Shown piece after piece: positions 45,211 through 56,681 of a DNA stretch of 64,000 nucleotides. The stretch comes from Protea cynaroides (taxonomy: Eukaryota; Streptophyta; Magnoliopsida; Proteales; Proteaceae). The notes beneath the pieces are model-generated. The model was not told the origin of the DNA. It did not search any database and was given only the letters and a program-made list of their open reading frames with translations. How positions within the stretch are numbered: the stretch's first letter is position 1; each line of letters begins with the position of its first letter. The stretch is taken from NCBI GenBank assembly GCA_028583415.1, contig CM053272.1, positions 78,051,479 to 78,115,478 on the forward strand, given 5' to 3'. A program made the position numbers and the translations under genes.

Positions 45211-46049
45211 TCTCATGCATTATGCATCAACTTGGTCAAATGAACTATGCTTTAGTGAGGGGAATTAATCCAAGCAATGGGGTATGGATTGCTCAGGTAG
45301 TGGGGTACAGGCATATGTTCAGGGGGAAGCCACGAGCATTGTTCAAGGGGTAAGGTTTGGACAGATCGTTGCTAGGGTACAAGCCAACCATGACTACATA
45401 CACATTTGATTGCCACTAACAATTGCTTGTTTATTTATTTCTTGCATCATTAAATTGTTGTGATAGGATTGCATTAATACTCGACTTCTCACTGAGTTGG
45501 GATGGGAGCTCACCCCTTGATATTGAAATATTTTTAGCTATGGTTGTAGGTACCTCTTCTATAATGGCTGATATGGATCCTACTAATGTAGAGGGCACTT
45601 CTCTAGGCGGTAAGCTGCTGAGGGATCATGTCAAGGGCTGTACCTATAAGGATTCTATTTATGGGACCTGAGTCAGTGCCTCACCTCCATGTTCACGATA
45701 TCTGTAGATAGATGATGGTTTGGTCCATCTATAGTGGTCTTATCAGATTTATTCCTGGATACATGTATGGATTATATGTATTAAGGTAGTAGTTCTGAAA
45801 ACAATGTTGTAAGACATAATACACATTTATGTTATAATATCATTAATTGGCATCTATTCTCTATTATGATTCCGCTACAACTCTTATGATTCCACAACCA
45901 TTATTATTGATTTATGGTTGATTGTGTTGGATATGGCTTATGTAGACTGTGGGGTTTGTTGGTAGATCATTTTGGTTGCCAGTTACTGAAAGATTCGGGT
46001 TATCTCATAGATGACTCGGATATCACACCCAATTCCCCATAATGGGCTA

Positions 46050-48925
46050 TGATATGTCTCCAAAGCACCTTGTAGGATGGCACCTATAGAACTGAAGGAA
46101 CTTATGGTTCAATTACAAGAACTGCTAGATAAAGGCTTTATTAGGCCATGTATTTCTCCATAGGGAGCACCAGTCTTATTTATCAAGAAAAAAGATGGAA
46201 GTGTTAGGCTGTATATCGACTATCGTGAATTTAATAAGCTCACAGTCAAGAATCGATACCCATTACCCAGGATCAATGACCTGTTGGATTAACTACAAGG
46301 AGCCTCTGTATTTTCGAAGATCAACTTGTGATCAGGCTATTACCAATTGAAGATCAGAGAAGCTGACATTCTAAAGACTGCCTTCAGGACCCGCTATGGC
46401 CACTATGAATTCAAGGTCATGTCGTTCGGATTAACTAACGCTCCTGCATCATTCATGGAATTGATGAACAAGGTATTCCATGACTTTTTGGACCAGTTTT
46501 TCATAGTGTTCATTGATGACATTCTTGTGTACTCAAGCTCTCAGGAAGAACATGAAGAACACCTGAGAAAGGTCTTGCAATGACTCAAGGAAGAGAAGTT
46601 GTATGCTAAGTTTAAGAAGTGTGAGTTTTGGTTAAGGAAATGGCATTCCTCGAACATATCGTCTCAGGGGAAGGGATAGTTATAGATCCCAGTAAAGCCC
46701 AAGTAGTATTGGAATGGGAAACCCCAAAGACAGTCACGGAGGTAAGGAGTTTTTTAGGTCTAACTGGATACTATTGGCGATTCATTCACAAATCGCTGTG
46801 CCATTAACCCAACTCATAAAGAAGGGACAAAAGTTTGAATGGACTACGAAGTGAGAGGCAAGCTTTCAAACCTTGAAACAAAATCTCATGACAGCCCCAG
46901 TACTAACTGTACCTAGTGGAAATACCAAATACACTATGTACACCGACACATCCAACATAAGACTAGGGTGTGTATTAACGCAACATGATCAAGTCATTGC
47001 ATACGTGTCACGGCAACTGAAAGAGCACGAGAAGAACTACCCCACACACACCTTGAATTGGTAGTGGTAGTTTTCGAACTCAACATATGGAGACACTATT
47101 TATTCAGTGCTGCTTTCAAAATCATGTCAGACCATAAGAGCTTGGTTTACCTATTCAATCAAAAGGAGTTGAATATAAGGCACAACGATAGTGGTTAGAA
47201 CTACTGAAGGACTACGAGATAGACATAGAATACCACCTAGGGAAGGCTAATGTAATGGCCGATGCCTTAAGCAAGAAGGTTGTTTATTCTAGAAAAGACG
47301 CTAGACAAAGGGATGAGGATGATGCATACATGGCTGCACATGTGGTAACAACTCAACATCCAACCACCTGGCGAGTTAACCACAAAAACCTTACTTGAAG
47401 AGTTTGTCACATCCACCTCTGCCCTTTTCAGGACATTAAGCATCAAGCCAACCCTGCTAGATAATATAAAGGAAATGCCAAAGCATTTGTATCTATGGAA
47501 GATTATGATGGAACTAGAGAAGGGTAACCTAGTCTCTGACTTCTCTAAGGGTCATGACGGATTACTCTACTTTCGGGGAAGAGTATGTATACCTGAAAGT
47601 GAGGTGAACATTAAAGAAATCATCATGATAGATGCACATACCACTCCATACACTATGCATCATGGCAGTACAGAGATGTACCACCAGGATCTGAAGAAGA
47701 ACTTTTGGTCAAGAGGAATGAAGGCCGGTATGGCCAGATTTGTTTATAAATGTTTAACCTGCCAGCAAGTAAAGGCTAACCATCATAGACTGACAGGGAA
47801 GTTGCAACCGTTACCTATTCCAGAATGGAAATGGGACCATGTAACAATGGACTTTGCCACAGGTTTGCCCTTAATAGCTCGAGCAGTAAACATTGTCGGG
47901 GTAGTCATTGATCGTTTCACCAAAACTACAAGGTTCATTGCTATTTACCCACAATATTCTATGGAGCTTGGCAAGACTATACATAGAAAATATTGTCTAG
48001 TTACACGGAGTACCAATCAGCATAGTGTCGGATCGAGACCTTCGATTCACCTTGCATTTCTAGGAAGGACTACAGAATGCGATGAGTACTCAATTGAAGT
48101 TTAGTACAGCATATCACCCGCAAACAGATGGTCAATCGAAAAGAACAATCCAAATACTAAAGGATATGCTTAGGGCATGTACCCTAGATTTTAAAACCAA
48201 GTGGGACAAAAATTTAGCACTCATGGAGTTGCCTACAACAATAGTTACCAAGCTACTATAGGCATGGCTCCATATGAGGCTTTATATGAGAGAAAGTGCA
48301 GAATCCCATTATACTAGAACAAAGTCAACGAAAGAAGAATATTGGGACCTGACATTATTCAAGAAACCTCTGAGAAGGTCAACTTAATTTGTGCAGGAAT
48401 TAAAGCCGTACAAGCTTGAAAAAAGAGTTATGCTAACACAATAAAAAGGATATGGAGTTCAAAGTCGGTGACAAAGTGTCCTTGAAGGTATCTCCTTTAA
48501 GGGCGGTAAAGATATTTGGCAAGAAAGGAAAGCTAAGTCCTCGGTAAGCTATACCCTATGAAATCTTAGGGAGGAGCTGAACCATTGCTTACCAATTGGC
48601 ATTGCCTCCAACCCTATCAGATGTCCACAATGTATACCATGTGTCTATGTTGAAGAAATACATCAAAGATCCATCACACGTGTTGACCACCGAACCGCTA
48701 TGGCTATAAACTGATTTTTCTTATGAGGTAGAACCGTTGACTATTGTAGATCAAAAGGTCCAAGAACTCAGAAACTAGAGTATTCCTTTTGTCAGGGTGT
48801 TATGGAAGAGACATAATGAAGAAGAAGCCTCGTGGGAAAAGGAAGATGAGATGCGAGAGAGGTACCCGCATCTATTCGATGATATAGGTACGTCTAAATT
48901 TCAAGGACAAAATTTTTGTAAGGGG
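46050..48925 (+). pseudogene. pol: Pol of element G (RT to chromodomain), many lesions
   Basis: RT starts at MAPIELKELMVQLQELLDKGF with no gag or protease before it. It includes VLFIKKKDGSV, FRTRYGHYEFKVMSFG and FIDDILVYS (about 46511). RNase H pieces follow (YTDTSNIRLG; DHKSLVYLFNQKE). The H2C2 region is at 47475-47790 (CLTCQQVKAN), integrase core MDFATGLP at about 47850, SDRDLRF at about 48028; the catalytic Glu is Lys (GQSKRTIQ, about 48132). The chromodomain is near 48780-48890 (VLWKRHNEEEASWEKED). Numerous stops and frameshifts. It is dead. Confidence 0.87.
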
Positions 48926-48932
48926 GTGGAAT
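48920..48932 (+). other. Polypurine tract of element G
   Basis: AAGGGGGTGGAAT immediately precedes the LTR start TGTATGCACC. Single copy. Confidence 0.8.
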
Positions 48933-51041
48933 TGTATGCACCAAAAATTTCGGTCCTAATTTGAAATTTTGGCTTTGTAACAAGTCTTACCATGATAAAT
49001 GGGTTGGACCAACATGAACCAGACCAACAGAACACCATAGAGATAATCAAACTTAACCCCTGTGCATAGAGAATCAATACAAGAGTTGATTAAGAGGTCC
49101 GGCTAGGAAGAGGAGGTCCGGCTGGTCACTAGCCACACGTGCATAATCAAACCTGGTTGGTGACCAACCAGGCCTGTAAATTGGATTGGGTTGAGAACCA
49201 ATCTTAGTAGTGTGACTAGATACATTTGAAATTATGGAAAGGAGGGATCCTCCAACTTACCTTGATTGGAAACCTTATCCATCTCCAAAAGTGAATTAAG
49301 TATGGGAGTAGTTCATACTCCATTTTCATACTATCTACCTAGACTAACCAAGAGAAAGAAAGGAAGAGGAGAACTGATGCATTTTGGAGAAAGAATAAGA
49401 AGAGAGATCCAAACGGGGAGAAGAGGAAGAAGAAGAGAAGGAAGAAGGTCTCTGTCACCATTGAAATTAAACACTCAATGGAACCATCGACAAGAAGATT
49501 ATTGGTAACGATTTCCTATCACTATTGATTTTCTTTCGAGTTAATTAAAAGGAGATCAAACATTGGTAATTCATCTTTCCATGGTTATCTGGAAAGGATC
49601 TTCACTCACCAACAATGGTGAGTACCCAAGTGCATATTTGGGTGTTAGATTAGATGTATATTGAACCTAGGACCATAGGTTCAATAAGAAAAATATGTAA
49701 AACTAATTCTAAATGGATTAAAGCATCCTACATTATTCAAGGATGACTAAGAGTGACTCTAGATGGATTAAAATCAAGAAAACCTAGTGACATAATGGTT
49801 AGAACCTGGATCCGAAGGATTCTAAATCATATCCAGCATTTCAGCTATGGGATGAATCAAAACGATATCCATAACATGATGGAAACAAGGATCCATGAGC
49901 CCTAAAGCCATAAACCCACTTGGAAAAATCCAAGCAACACCCCAGTGTCAAAGTCACAGACCCTCGGCCACATTATGACCTGCTGCCGCAGGCACCAGCC
50001 GCATGCCTAATAGCCATAACATGTGGTTGATGCCACCAGCCGCACGTGATTTCGACATCGGATCTCAACCAAATTTGGTCGGTAGCTTGCTGGGATTTAT
50101 TTGAGTCTATTTATGGGCTTGGATTTCTATTATCATGCTTATACATATGTTTTCTCTGCTATTTCGAATGTTAGCCAATGAAACTGATTTATAACTTGTT
50201 GTTCACTCTTAAAAACACTTGGAACCCTTGGACAGCAAGTGTATTAGGCCCAAAACTAGACTACCAAACCACTGGAAATTCCTATTAATTAATAATATGC
50301 TAGGATGAGCAAGCATTTGGATAAATAGTAAATGAAGGTATAATAATTAATATTTTTAATGTTATTAAAGGTATGGGAGAACTTAGGGAAGCTGTTCGAA
50401 GCCGTGCTTCTTTAGTATTTTCTGTTCACCACTCAGGTAAGGGGATTAGACCTTTGTTGTGTATGAACTTGATATTATGATGATATATGAGATTAATAAC
50501 ATGCTTGTGTGATAATATGTCATCCAATATACTGTCTTGCTTGCTCATGCATATGCATCCTTGTGTTTGAGATCAGCAATGCCGGTAGGGATTGGAAGCA
50601 AGTGGAATGGGATGCTCGTAACCTTTCTATGAAAGCTACTGGTCTTGTTTGATTCATGATGTTTGGTTAAGTCAATAAGGAAGAAGGTGGGTGGAATGGG
50701 ACACTTGCACCACTTCTTATCGGCACTGCTTTGCATTGACCATAAGTAACTTTGCCAAGTCACGATGTCCTAAGTGGGGACCGGATGAGGTCAGAAGCTT
50801 GGCAAAGTTACGGTCCAATAATATGGATAATTTGGTGGACATGGCTAGTTAACAATAAATACCTGTATAGCTATACCCCTAGCCATTAAGAGGTTATGTA
50901 ATGGCATGGGTTCAATAAAGGGTGGTACGAACATAGTTGCGATGCTCCCCATGTCCGACATAGTGTGAATGGGCAAGAGAGTCTACTAGTGGGATTATCA
51001 CTTCCTCCAGGGTTACTATTTTTTAACTTGGGATGAGTTAC

Positions 51042-53701
51042 TATAAAACTAGCACCCAAAAAACACAGCCTGACTCGGATTTTCTTTCGTGCCAGGGTTT
51101 TCCACCGCAATCGAACATGACACAATGCCAGCTCAAGGACCAACATGACAGGTACCAGTTTTAGAATCATTAGATTCCTTTCTAACTATATATTTTATGG
51201 TATGTAGCTTTAAGGGGGAGCCAGTCGATATAAGCCGGTCGGGAATCCTGATAATCCAAGGATCGTTATCATCGATCGGTAAGGCTAAAAATAAATCTAA
51301 TATCAAAATATAAAGTTAGTTCTACTTTAGGAGACTGTTTAGAATATCCCTATGACCCATAAACGAATCTAGGAGGGGCCCACACCTATCCTAACTACTT
51401 TGGAGTTGGAAAATGAAAAGAGTCTCTCCCTAAACTCAAACTCTTGCCACTTGGCAACTTACTAGGAGTCTCTATTCAAACTAAAAATTTGACCTCAACA
51501 AGGAAACCTTAAATGAATAAAAACCCTACATTTCACCATCCTCTGAGTATGTATCAATCCCAAAAGTTTTGAAGTGTTCTCAAGAGGAAGGGAGGAAGGA
51601 AAAGAAGAAAGTGGAGCCTGGCAGCACTTGTGTTGGTGAACTACCGATGACGTACACCACTCATCTACACTGATCAAGCCACCATCTGTAAAACCCTAAA
51701 CTACTATAAACTCTAACTCAAAAACTTAGTGTTCTAGGGAAAGATATAAATCCAACGTGACAAACATTCATCATTCACTAATGCCAGAGTTAATGTAGGT
51801 GGTTAGAAGGGGGGAACATCTCTTTTTAATGAATGGCCTAGTTTGAACCATTGGTTTCACGCTTGTTAGATAATATATAGACCTAAGAGTCACCCCACCA
51901 CCGGACCATGTTATGTTAGCAAGGAAGGGATTTAATCATAAGAAGAAATCCTAAATTACTAAATAGAAAAGTGGCCTTTGGGAGGAGGCAGTCGATACAC
52001 CGAAATATACTGTAAGGACCGGCATAGCAACTGACCCATCCTATAAAGGGTCTCGGGAGTTAGCTGGACGATGTCATAGTCGATACCCTGTACTGAAAAT
52101 TATATCAACCTACTAATGGTAGAAGGTCTAGGTTTTCTATTGGGCCATAATCCGATCACAATGGTAGTGACTGACATATCGACTGGTAAAGCCCAGACTT
52201 AAATAAATTCAAGTGTATCAAGTAAGACTTTTAACTAACGACCCTACACCTTGTATAGGGGTAAGAACACCTTGCAAAGACGTGTTTTCTAGTGGGAACA
52301 ATCTCAAATAAGTCATATCAGGTGAGGAACAAAACCCCTAACTAATTTTGGAGTGTTTCTAATATATGATTGTTGCGCCACATGCTTGTTGTAATAACAT
52401 GTCATCCAATAACTACTTTGTGCATGCATTTGCATTTATATTGTGATTGTTGCATGAATGTATGTGATTGGAAACTAGTATGAAGTGGTGAAATGGTCGA
52501 GGACCACTGGATCCGGTTTGTTATATGATTATTAATGAGTATGTCATTTACCCTTAGCGAGATGATAGCATCTTGGGGGGGCAAAATAGATGGCCTAGGG
52601 TTCCTGCTGAGTTTGGTAAGAGGGACACATTAGATGACATGTAGATTTTGGTTAGTGGCACTACCCTGTATGTAAGCCTGGCTAGTAAGGGGTCAAGTAC
52701 TGGTAGGATGGAGCGACGAGGGGGAAGGGTCGACAGTGTTCATTGGAGAATCACTGCCCAAACTTGTTGCCCAATTACCATTCTGATTGGGATGTCGTGT
52801 GGGGGCACCAGGGCTACCAGTTGTAGTTTAATGAGTACCCAGCACTCCCATGCATGGAGGTTGTAGTCAGCCTTTGGGAGGTGTGGCTAGGCCTTACCAT
52901 AGCACTTGGAATATAAGACCCGACTATTGTATTGTTGTGTGTAATAATAATGATCATGCATATTTGATTGCTTGCCTGACTATTTCTCACTAAGCTCATG
53001 TTGGAGAGCTGACCCTTGCATACTCTATTCTCTTAGATGATATTGCAGGTACTATAGTGGCTGACTACTTGAATGCACCAACAATCTCTCACTTAGGCCA
53101 CATATAGTGGGGGGACGGGGGGGCGCGGGTCTTCCGGGGGGGGTTTTTTTTGGGGGGGGGTTTTGGAACAATAAATAGATTTATGTTTTCTTAATGATAT
53201 TCATACTTCTCTTTGAATTGCGCCCAACAATCGTGCTGACTACTTGAATGCACCAACAATCTCTCACTTAGGCCAGCTAGGAGGAGTACAGTATGAAGAT
53301 GAAGCACAGGACGCGTGTGTCTTCGATGGATAGTTGTTTTGAGAAGGAGTTTTGGAACAATAAATAGATTTATGTTTTCTTTACCTTTTGGTTACTTATT
53401 TATATAGCCCATGATTATTAGGGCACTGCTACTTAAAGTTTTGTTTTAAGAAGTTGATTGATGAACCATGTTGAGGATGTAATACAGTACTACTATCTTA
53501 TTATCATTAGTGTGCTCACGATTGTTTAGTTATCTTCCACTATTTATTACTCTGATTATGATTGTGGCATTGTATTGGTAGTGGTTGGTATGTGTGTGCA
53601 CTGCTTATGAGGTCTTAGTGGGATCAAATCCAAACTACGGTGTTGATCCAATCGTATCCCAAGAGAAAAAAATTTCAGACCGATATTTTTGGAGTGTAAC
53701 A
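51042..53701 (+). repeat. Solo LTR I inserted in the LTR of G
   Basis: The LTR of G breaks after GGATGA and resumes at CATCAAGGAAGACC. Between lies 2660 bp starting TATAAAACTAGCACC (expected TG has become TA) and ending GGAGTGTAACA, flanked by GTTAC (51037-51041) and GTTGC (53702-53706), a target duplication with one mismatch. No gag or pol is inside. AGTCGATA-type motifs cluster at 51212-51285 and 51985-52165. Near the 3' end it holds a duplication with corrupted sequence. Confidence 0.7.
53060..53415 (+). repeat. Local duplication with corrupted first copy inside LTR I
   Basis: CTGACTACTTGAATGC..TTAGGCCA starts at 53061 and again at 53236; the tails TTTTGGAACAATAAATAG recur at 53161 and about 53350. 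Between these anchors the first copy has runs of G and T (53105-53160) where the second has normal sequence. The first copy looks like a poor-quality contig end that was not merged. Confidence 0.75.
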
Positions 53702-54432
53702 GTTGCATCAAGGAAGACCAAAACAATGGACCCATACATGGGGGATGTTGCTGTATGCCTAGTAAGGCTGCATTCATTCTGATGGGGGTGACCAGTGTAG
53801 CCGGAGGCTCCATTTTAGTCATCTTGAGGTGGCACTTATAGTTATCTTACCAGACCGTAGTTGTTAATGTCATGCATTTTTATATGTTGCATGTTTAATT
53901 TCCTTGCTAAACTCGGTGGTTGGGCTTTCCCTTGTGTACAAAAACTATTTTAGATGATGCAGGAATGATTGATGTTGAACATGTCAATGTGGACGTTAGT
54001 GATAAGGACGTCTATTATCCAGTGTGTAACTGTGACGATTGTGTTTACAGCTAAGTACAGTGGAACAATAATGAATAATTCTTCGAGTTAATTTATTTAA
54101 TTTGGGAGTGTGTTTCCCAAGAGTACATTTGAATTTAAAGATTTAATTTTCTTAACTATTTACATTACAATGGGTTTTGGATTTTTATTATAAGTTATAA
54201 TTAGAATTTCTGCTTTGAGATATGATTATTTAAGACTTCTGCTATACTCTTCATTTGTAAATTTTTAATTTCTTTATAGTGGTGTATTTTATTTTTATTT
54301 GTTGTGATGTTATGGTTTAATGGTTGGTGTACCACATTCCATGATCCTGGAAGGGGATTTATAATGCCCTAATAGAATGTGGAAATCCCGTTACATTCCA
54401 TAGTACTGATACATTGGGAACAAGGTGTGACA

Positions 54433-55809
54433 AGAACTTCCAGACGCTTAAACTGAAGCTTGTCTCCACACCAGTCTTGACCATTCCTTCAGGGACAACC
54501 CCATTTACAGTATGTATTGATGCCTCTAAGTTTCAGCTTAGTTCTGTCCTCATGCCAACAAGGTAGTAGCCTATGCTTCCATACAATCGAAGACACACGA
54601 GAAGAACTACCCTTACCCAACACATGATCTTGAGTTGGCAATGGTTGTTTTCGCCTTAGAGATATGGCGACACTATCTATATGGGGAGACATTTAGTATA
54701 ATGTCAGATCATAAGAGTTTGGTGCATCTATTCAATCAGAAAGAGATAAATATGAGACAGCAAAGATGGCTAGAGCTGTTGAAGGACTATGATTGCAATA
54801 TCCAATATCATCAAGGAAGGTCAATGTAGTAGCTAATGCTCTGAGCAGGAAAGCATTAGTTTCGCTACCATCTAAGGAAGTTGAGTTGATGGGGTGCATT
54901 GAGGGGCACCATATGGCCCATAGTTTGGTTACCACTCCTCCCCCAGCCATTGAGGCGTCTACCAAAGATGCCTTAGTGTCTGAATGGGTAGAGATAGCAA
55001 CAGGATTATTGAGCACTTTGACTATCCAGCCCACCCTATTGGATGAGACCAAGTGAGCCATTGATAGTGACCCACACTTGAAGACTCTCAAACAGAAGCT
55101 TGAGAAAGGGAAGCAGAACTCAGATTTTTTGGTGGATGGCATGGGAATCGTTAGATAAAGAGGGGGGAGGGTGTGTATGCCAAAGATCGCACAATCCTTG
55201 AAGAAGTCCATCATGATTGAGGCTCACTTCTCTCCCTACACCGTACATCTGGGAATGTACCAAGATTTAAAGAAAGAATTCTGGTAGATGGGCATGAAAG
55301 CAAATGTAGCCAGCTTCGTCTACAAGTGCCTTACTTGTCAACAAGTGGAGGCAGATCGTCAGAGATCGCCAGGTTGCCTCAGCCCTTACTAGTGCAAGAG
55401 TGGAAATGGAACCACATTAATATGGATTTTGTGATGGGGCTGTCGTTGACATCAAACTTCGTCAATACAATTTGGGTGATTGTGGACCGCTTCACCAAGG
55501 TGGCCGCTTTCATAGCTATTAGACTCCAGTACATCATGGACCATTTGGGCAAATTATACGTGGAAAACATAGTGAGGCTACATGGGGTGCCAGCGAATAT
55601 TGTATCGGACAGGGATTCGAGGTTTATGTCCAAGATATGGGAAAGCTTACAAAATGCGATGCGGACACAGTTAAAATTCAGCACCACATTTCACCCAGAG
55701 ACGAATGGGCAATCAAAATGCACAGCACAGATCATAAAACACATGCTTCGAGCCTGTGCCTGGGACTTCATGGGCAGTTGGGATAAGTACTTATCCCTAA
55801 TTGAGTTTG
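54433..55809 (+). pseudogene. pol: Pol fragment of element H (RNase H to integrase core)
   Basis: It begins in the RT-RNase H junction (TLKLKLVSTPVLTIPSG) right at the end of G's LTR. RNase H pieces: YPTHDLELAMVVFALEIW, SDHKSLVHLFNQKE. H2C2: CLTCQQVEADRQ. The integrase core is open from 55326: MDFVMGLSLTS, SDRDSRFMSK, then NGQSKCTAQ, where the catalytic Glu is Lys. It ends in the assembly gap before GPY/F and chromodomain. The upstream part of H is not seen in this window. Confidence 0.85.
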
Positions 55810-56309
55810 NNNNNNNNNNNNNNNNNNNNNNNNNNNNNNNNNNNNNNNNNNNNNNNNNNNNNNNNNNNNNNNNNNNNNNNNNNNNNNNNNNNNNNNNNNN
55901 NNNNNNNNNNNNNNNNNNNNNNNNNNNNNNNNNNNNNNNNNNNNNNNNNNNNNNNNNNNNNNNNNNNNNNNNNNNNNNNNNNNNNNNNNNNNNNNNNNNN
56001 NNNNNNNNNNNNNNNNNNNNNNNNNNNNNNNNNNNNNNNNNNNNNNNNNNNNNNNNNNNNNNNNNNNNNNNNNNNNNNNNNNNNNNNNNNNNNNNNNNNN
56101 NNNNNNNNNNNNNNNNNNNNNNNNNNNNNNNNNNNNNNNNNNNNNNNNNNNNNNNNNNNNNNNNNNNNNNNNNNNNNNNNNNNNNNNNNNNNNNNNNNNN
56201 NNNNNNNNNNNNNNNNNNNNNNNNNNNNNNNNNNNNNNNNNNNNNNNNNNNNNNNNNNNNNNNNNNNNNNNNNNNNNNNNNNNNNNNNNNNNNNNNNNNN
56301 NNNNNNNNN
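55810..56309. other. Assembly gap, 500 N
   Basis: Exactly 500 undetermined bases, which suggests a placeholder length. It hides the end of H and most of the 3' LTR of C. Protein frames drawn across it are meaningless. Confidence 0.99.
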
Positions 56310-56681
56310 TATTTATAGATAGAAACTCCCAAAATAAGTTTCATTGAGATTAGGAAAGAATCCCATTGAAATTTGGAAAGTTTCAAAATCATGGTTTCTA
56401 TCGGCAGACTGGGGGTCGATGAGGGGGTCGGAGATCCCGTCGACCCTTGGTTCTTAAAATGTTCGACCCCCGGTATAAAACTCAGCGACTGACTTTTATA
56501 CTGGGGGGGTCTGACCTTACCTTGCTGGGTATGCAACCCTCCCCCTATTTTTAGTGTTTTTGGGTCAGTTTAATACCTGGGATCGTGATCTCCCTCACGC
56601 AGTTGATGCATTTGGCTCAACCATGATGGGTAGACCTGGTTCAAGGTGGCAAGACCGGGTTAGTTTGATATGGGTCTTACA
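56310..56681 (-). repeat. 3' LTR of element C, first 372 bp (U3)
   Basis: The minus strand starts TGTAAGACCCATATC, as in K. A GGGTCG cluster lies at 56408-56550 and TATAAATA at the gap edge (56310-56317). The rest is in the gap. Confidence 0.9.

Larger units (their letters stand above)
43109..46030 (+). repeat. LTR of family L, 3' end damaged
   Basis: It begins TGTGGGGTCTCAGACCC and contains a TATA box at 43312-43319, a leader ending AAAGGTAAGACTC (donor-like, 43425), a repeat array (44590-45210), and near 45510-45560 the block GAGCTCACCCC..TTTTTAGC shared by other LTRs. It ends around GATATCACACCC instead of TGTGACA and runs into RT sequence at about 46050. Its start differs from G's 3' LTR, so it is probably not G's own 5' LTR. 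CATCCGG-type motifs lie at 43239-43272 and 43979-44095. Confidence 0.6.
48933..54432 (+). repeat. 3' LTR of element G (family 3), split by solo LTR I
   Basis: TGTATGCACCAAAAATTTCGG to AAGGTGTGACA; without I about 2.83 kb. Blocks match the reverse complement of D1 and D2 (AAATTTCAGTCC near the start; the GGATGTTGCTGTATG and TTTTAGATGATGCAGG blocks near the end), so all three are family 3. Motif clusters with GGTCCGGCTGG and CAGCCGCA stand at 49098-49150 and 49968-50055. A GA-rich leader lies at 49340-49450. The right flank AGAAC leads into element H. Confidence 0.78.

Noticed and set aside
55691..56536. Long ORFs of mostly X
   Set aside because: They run through the 500-N gap.
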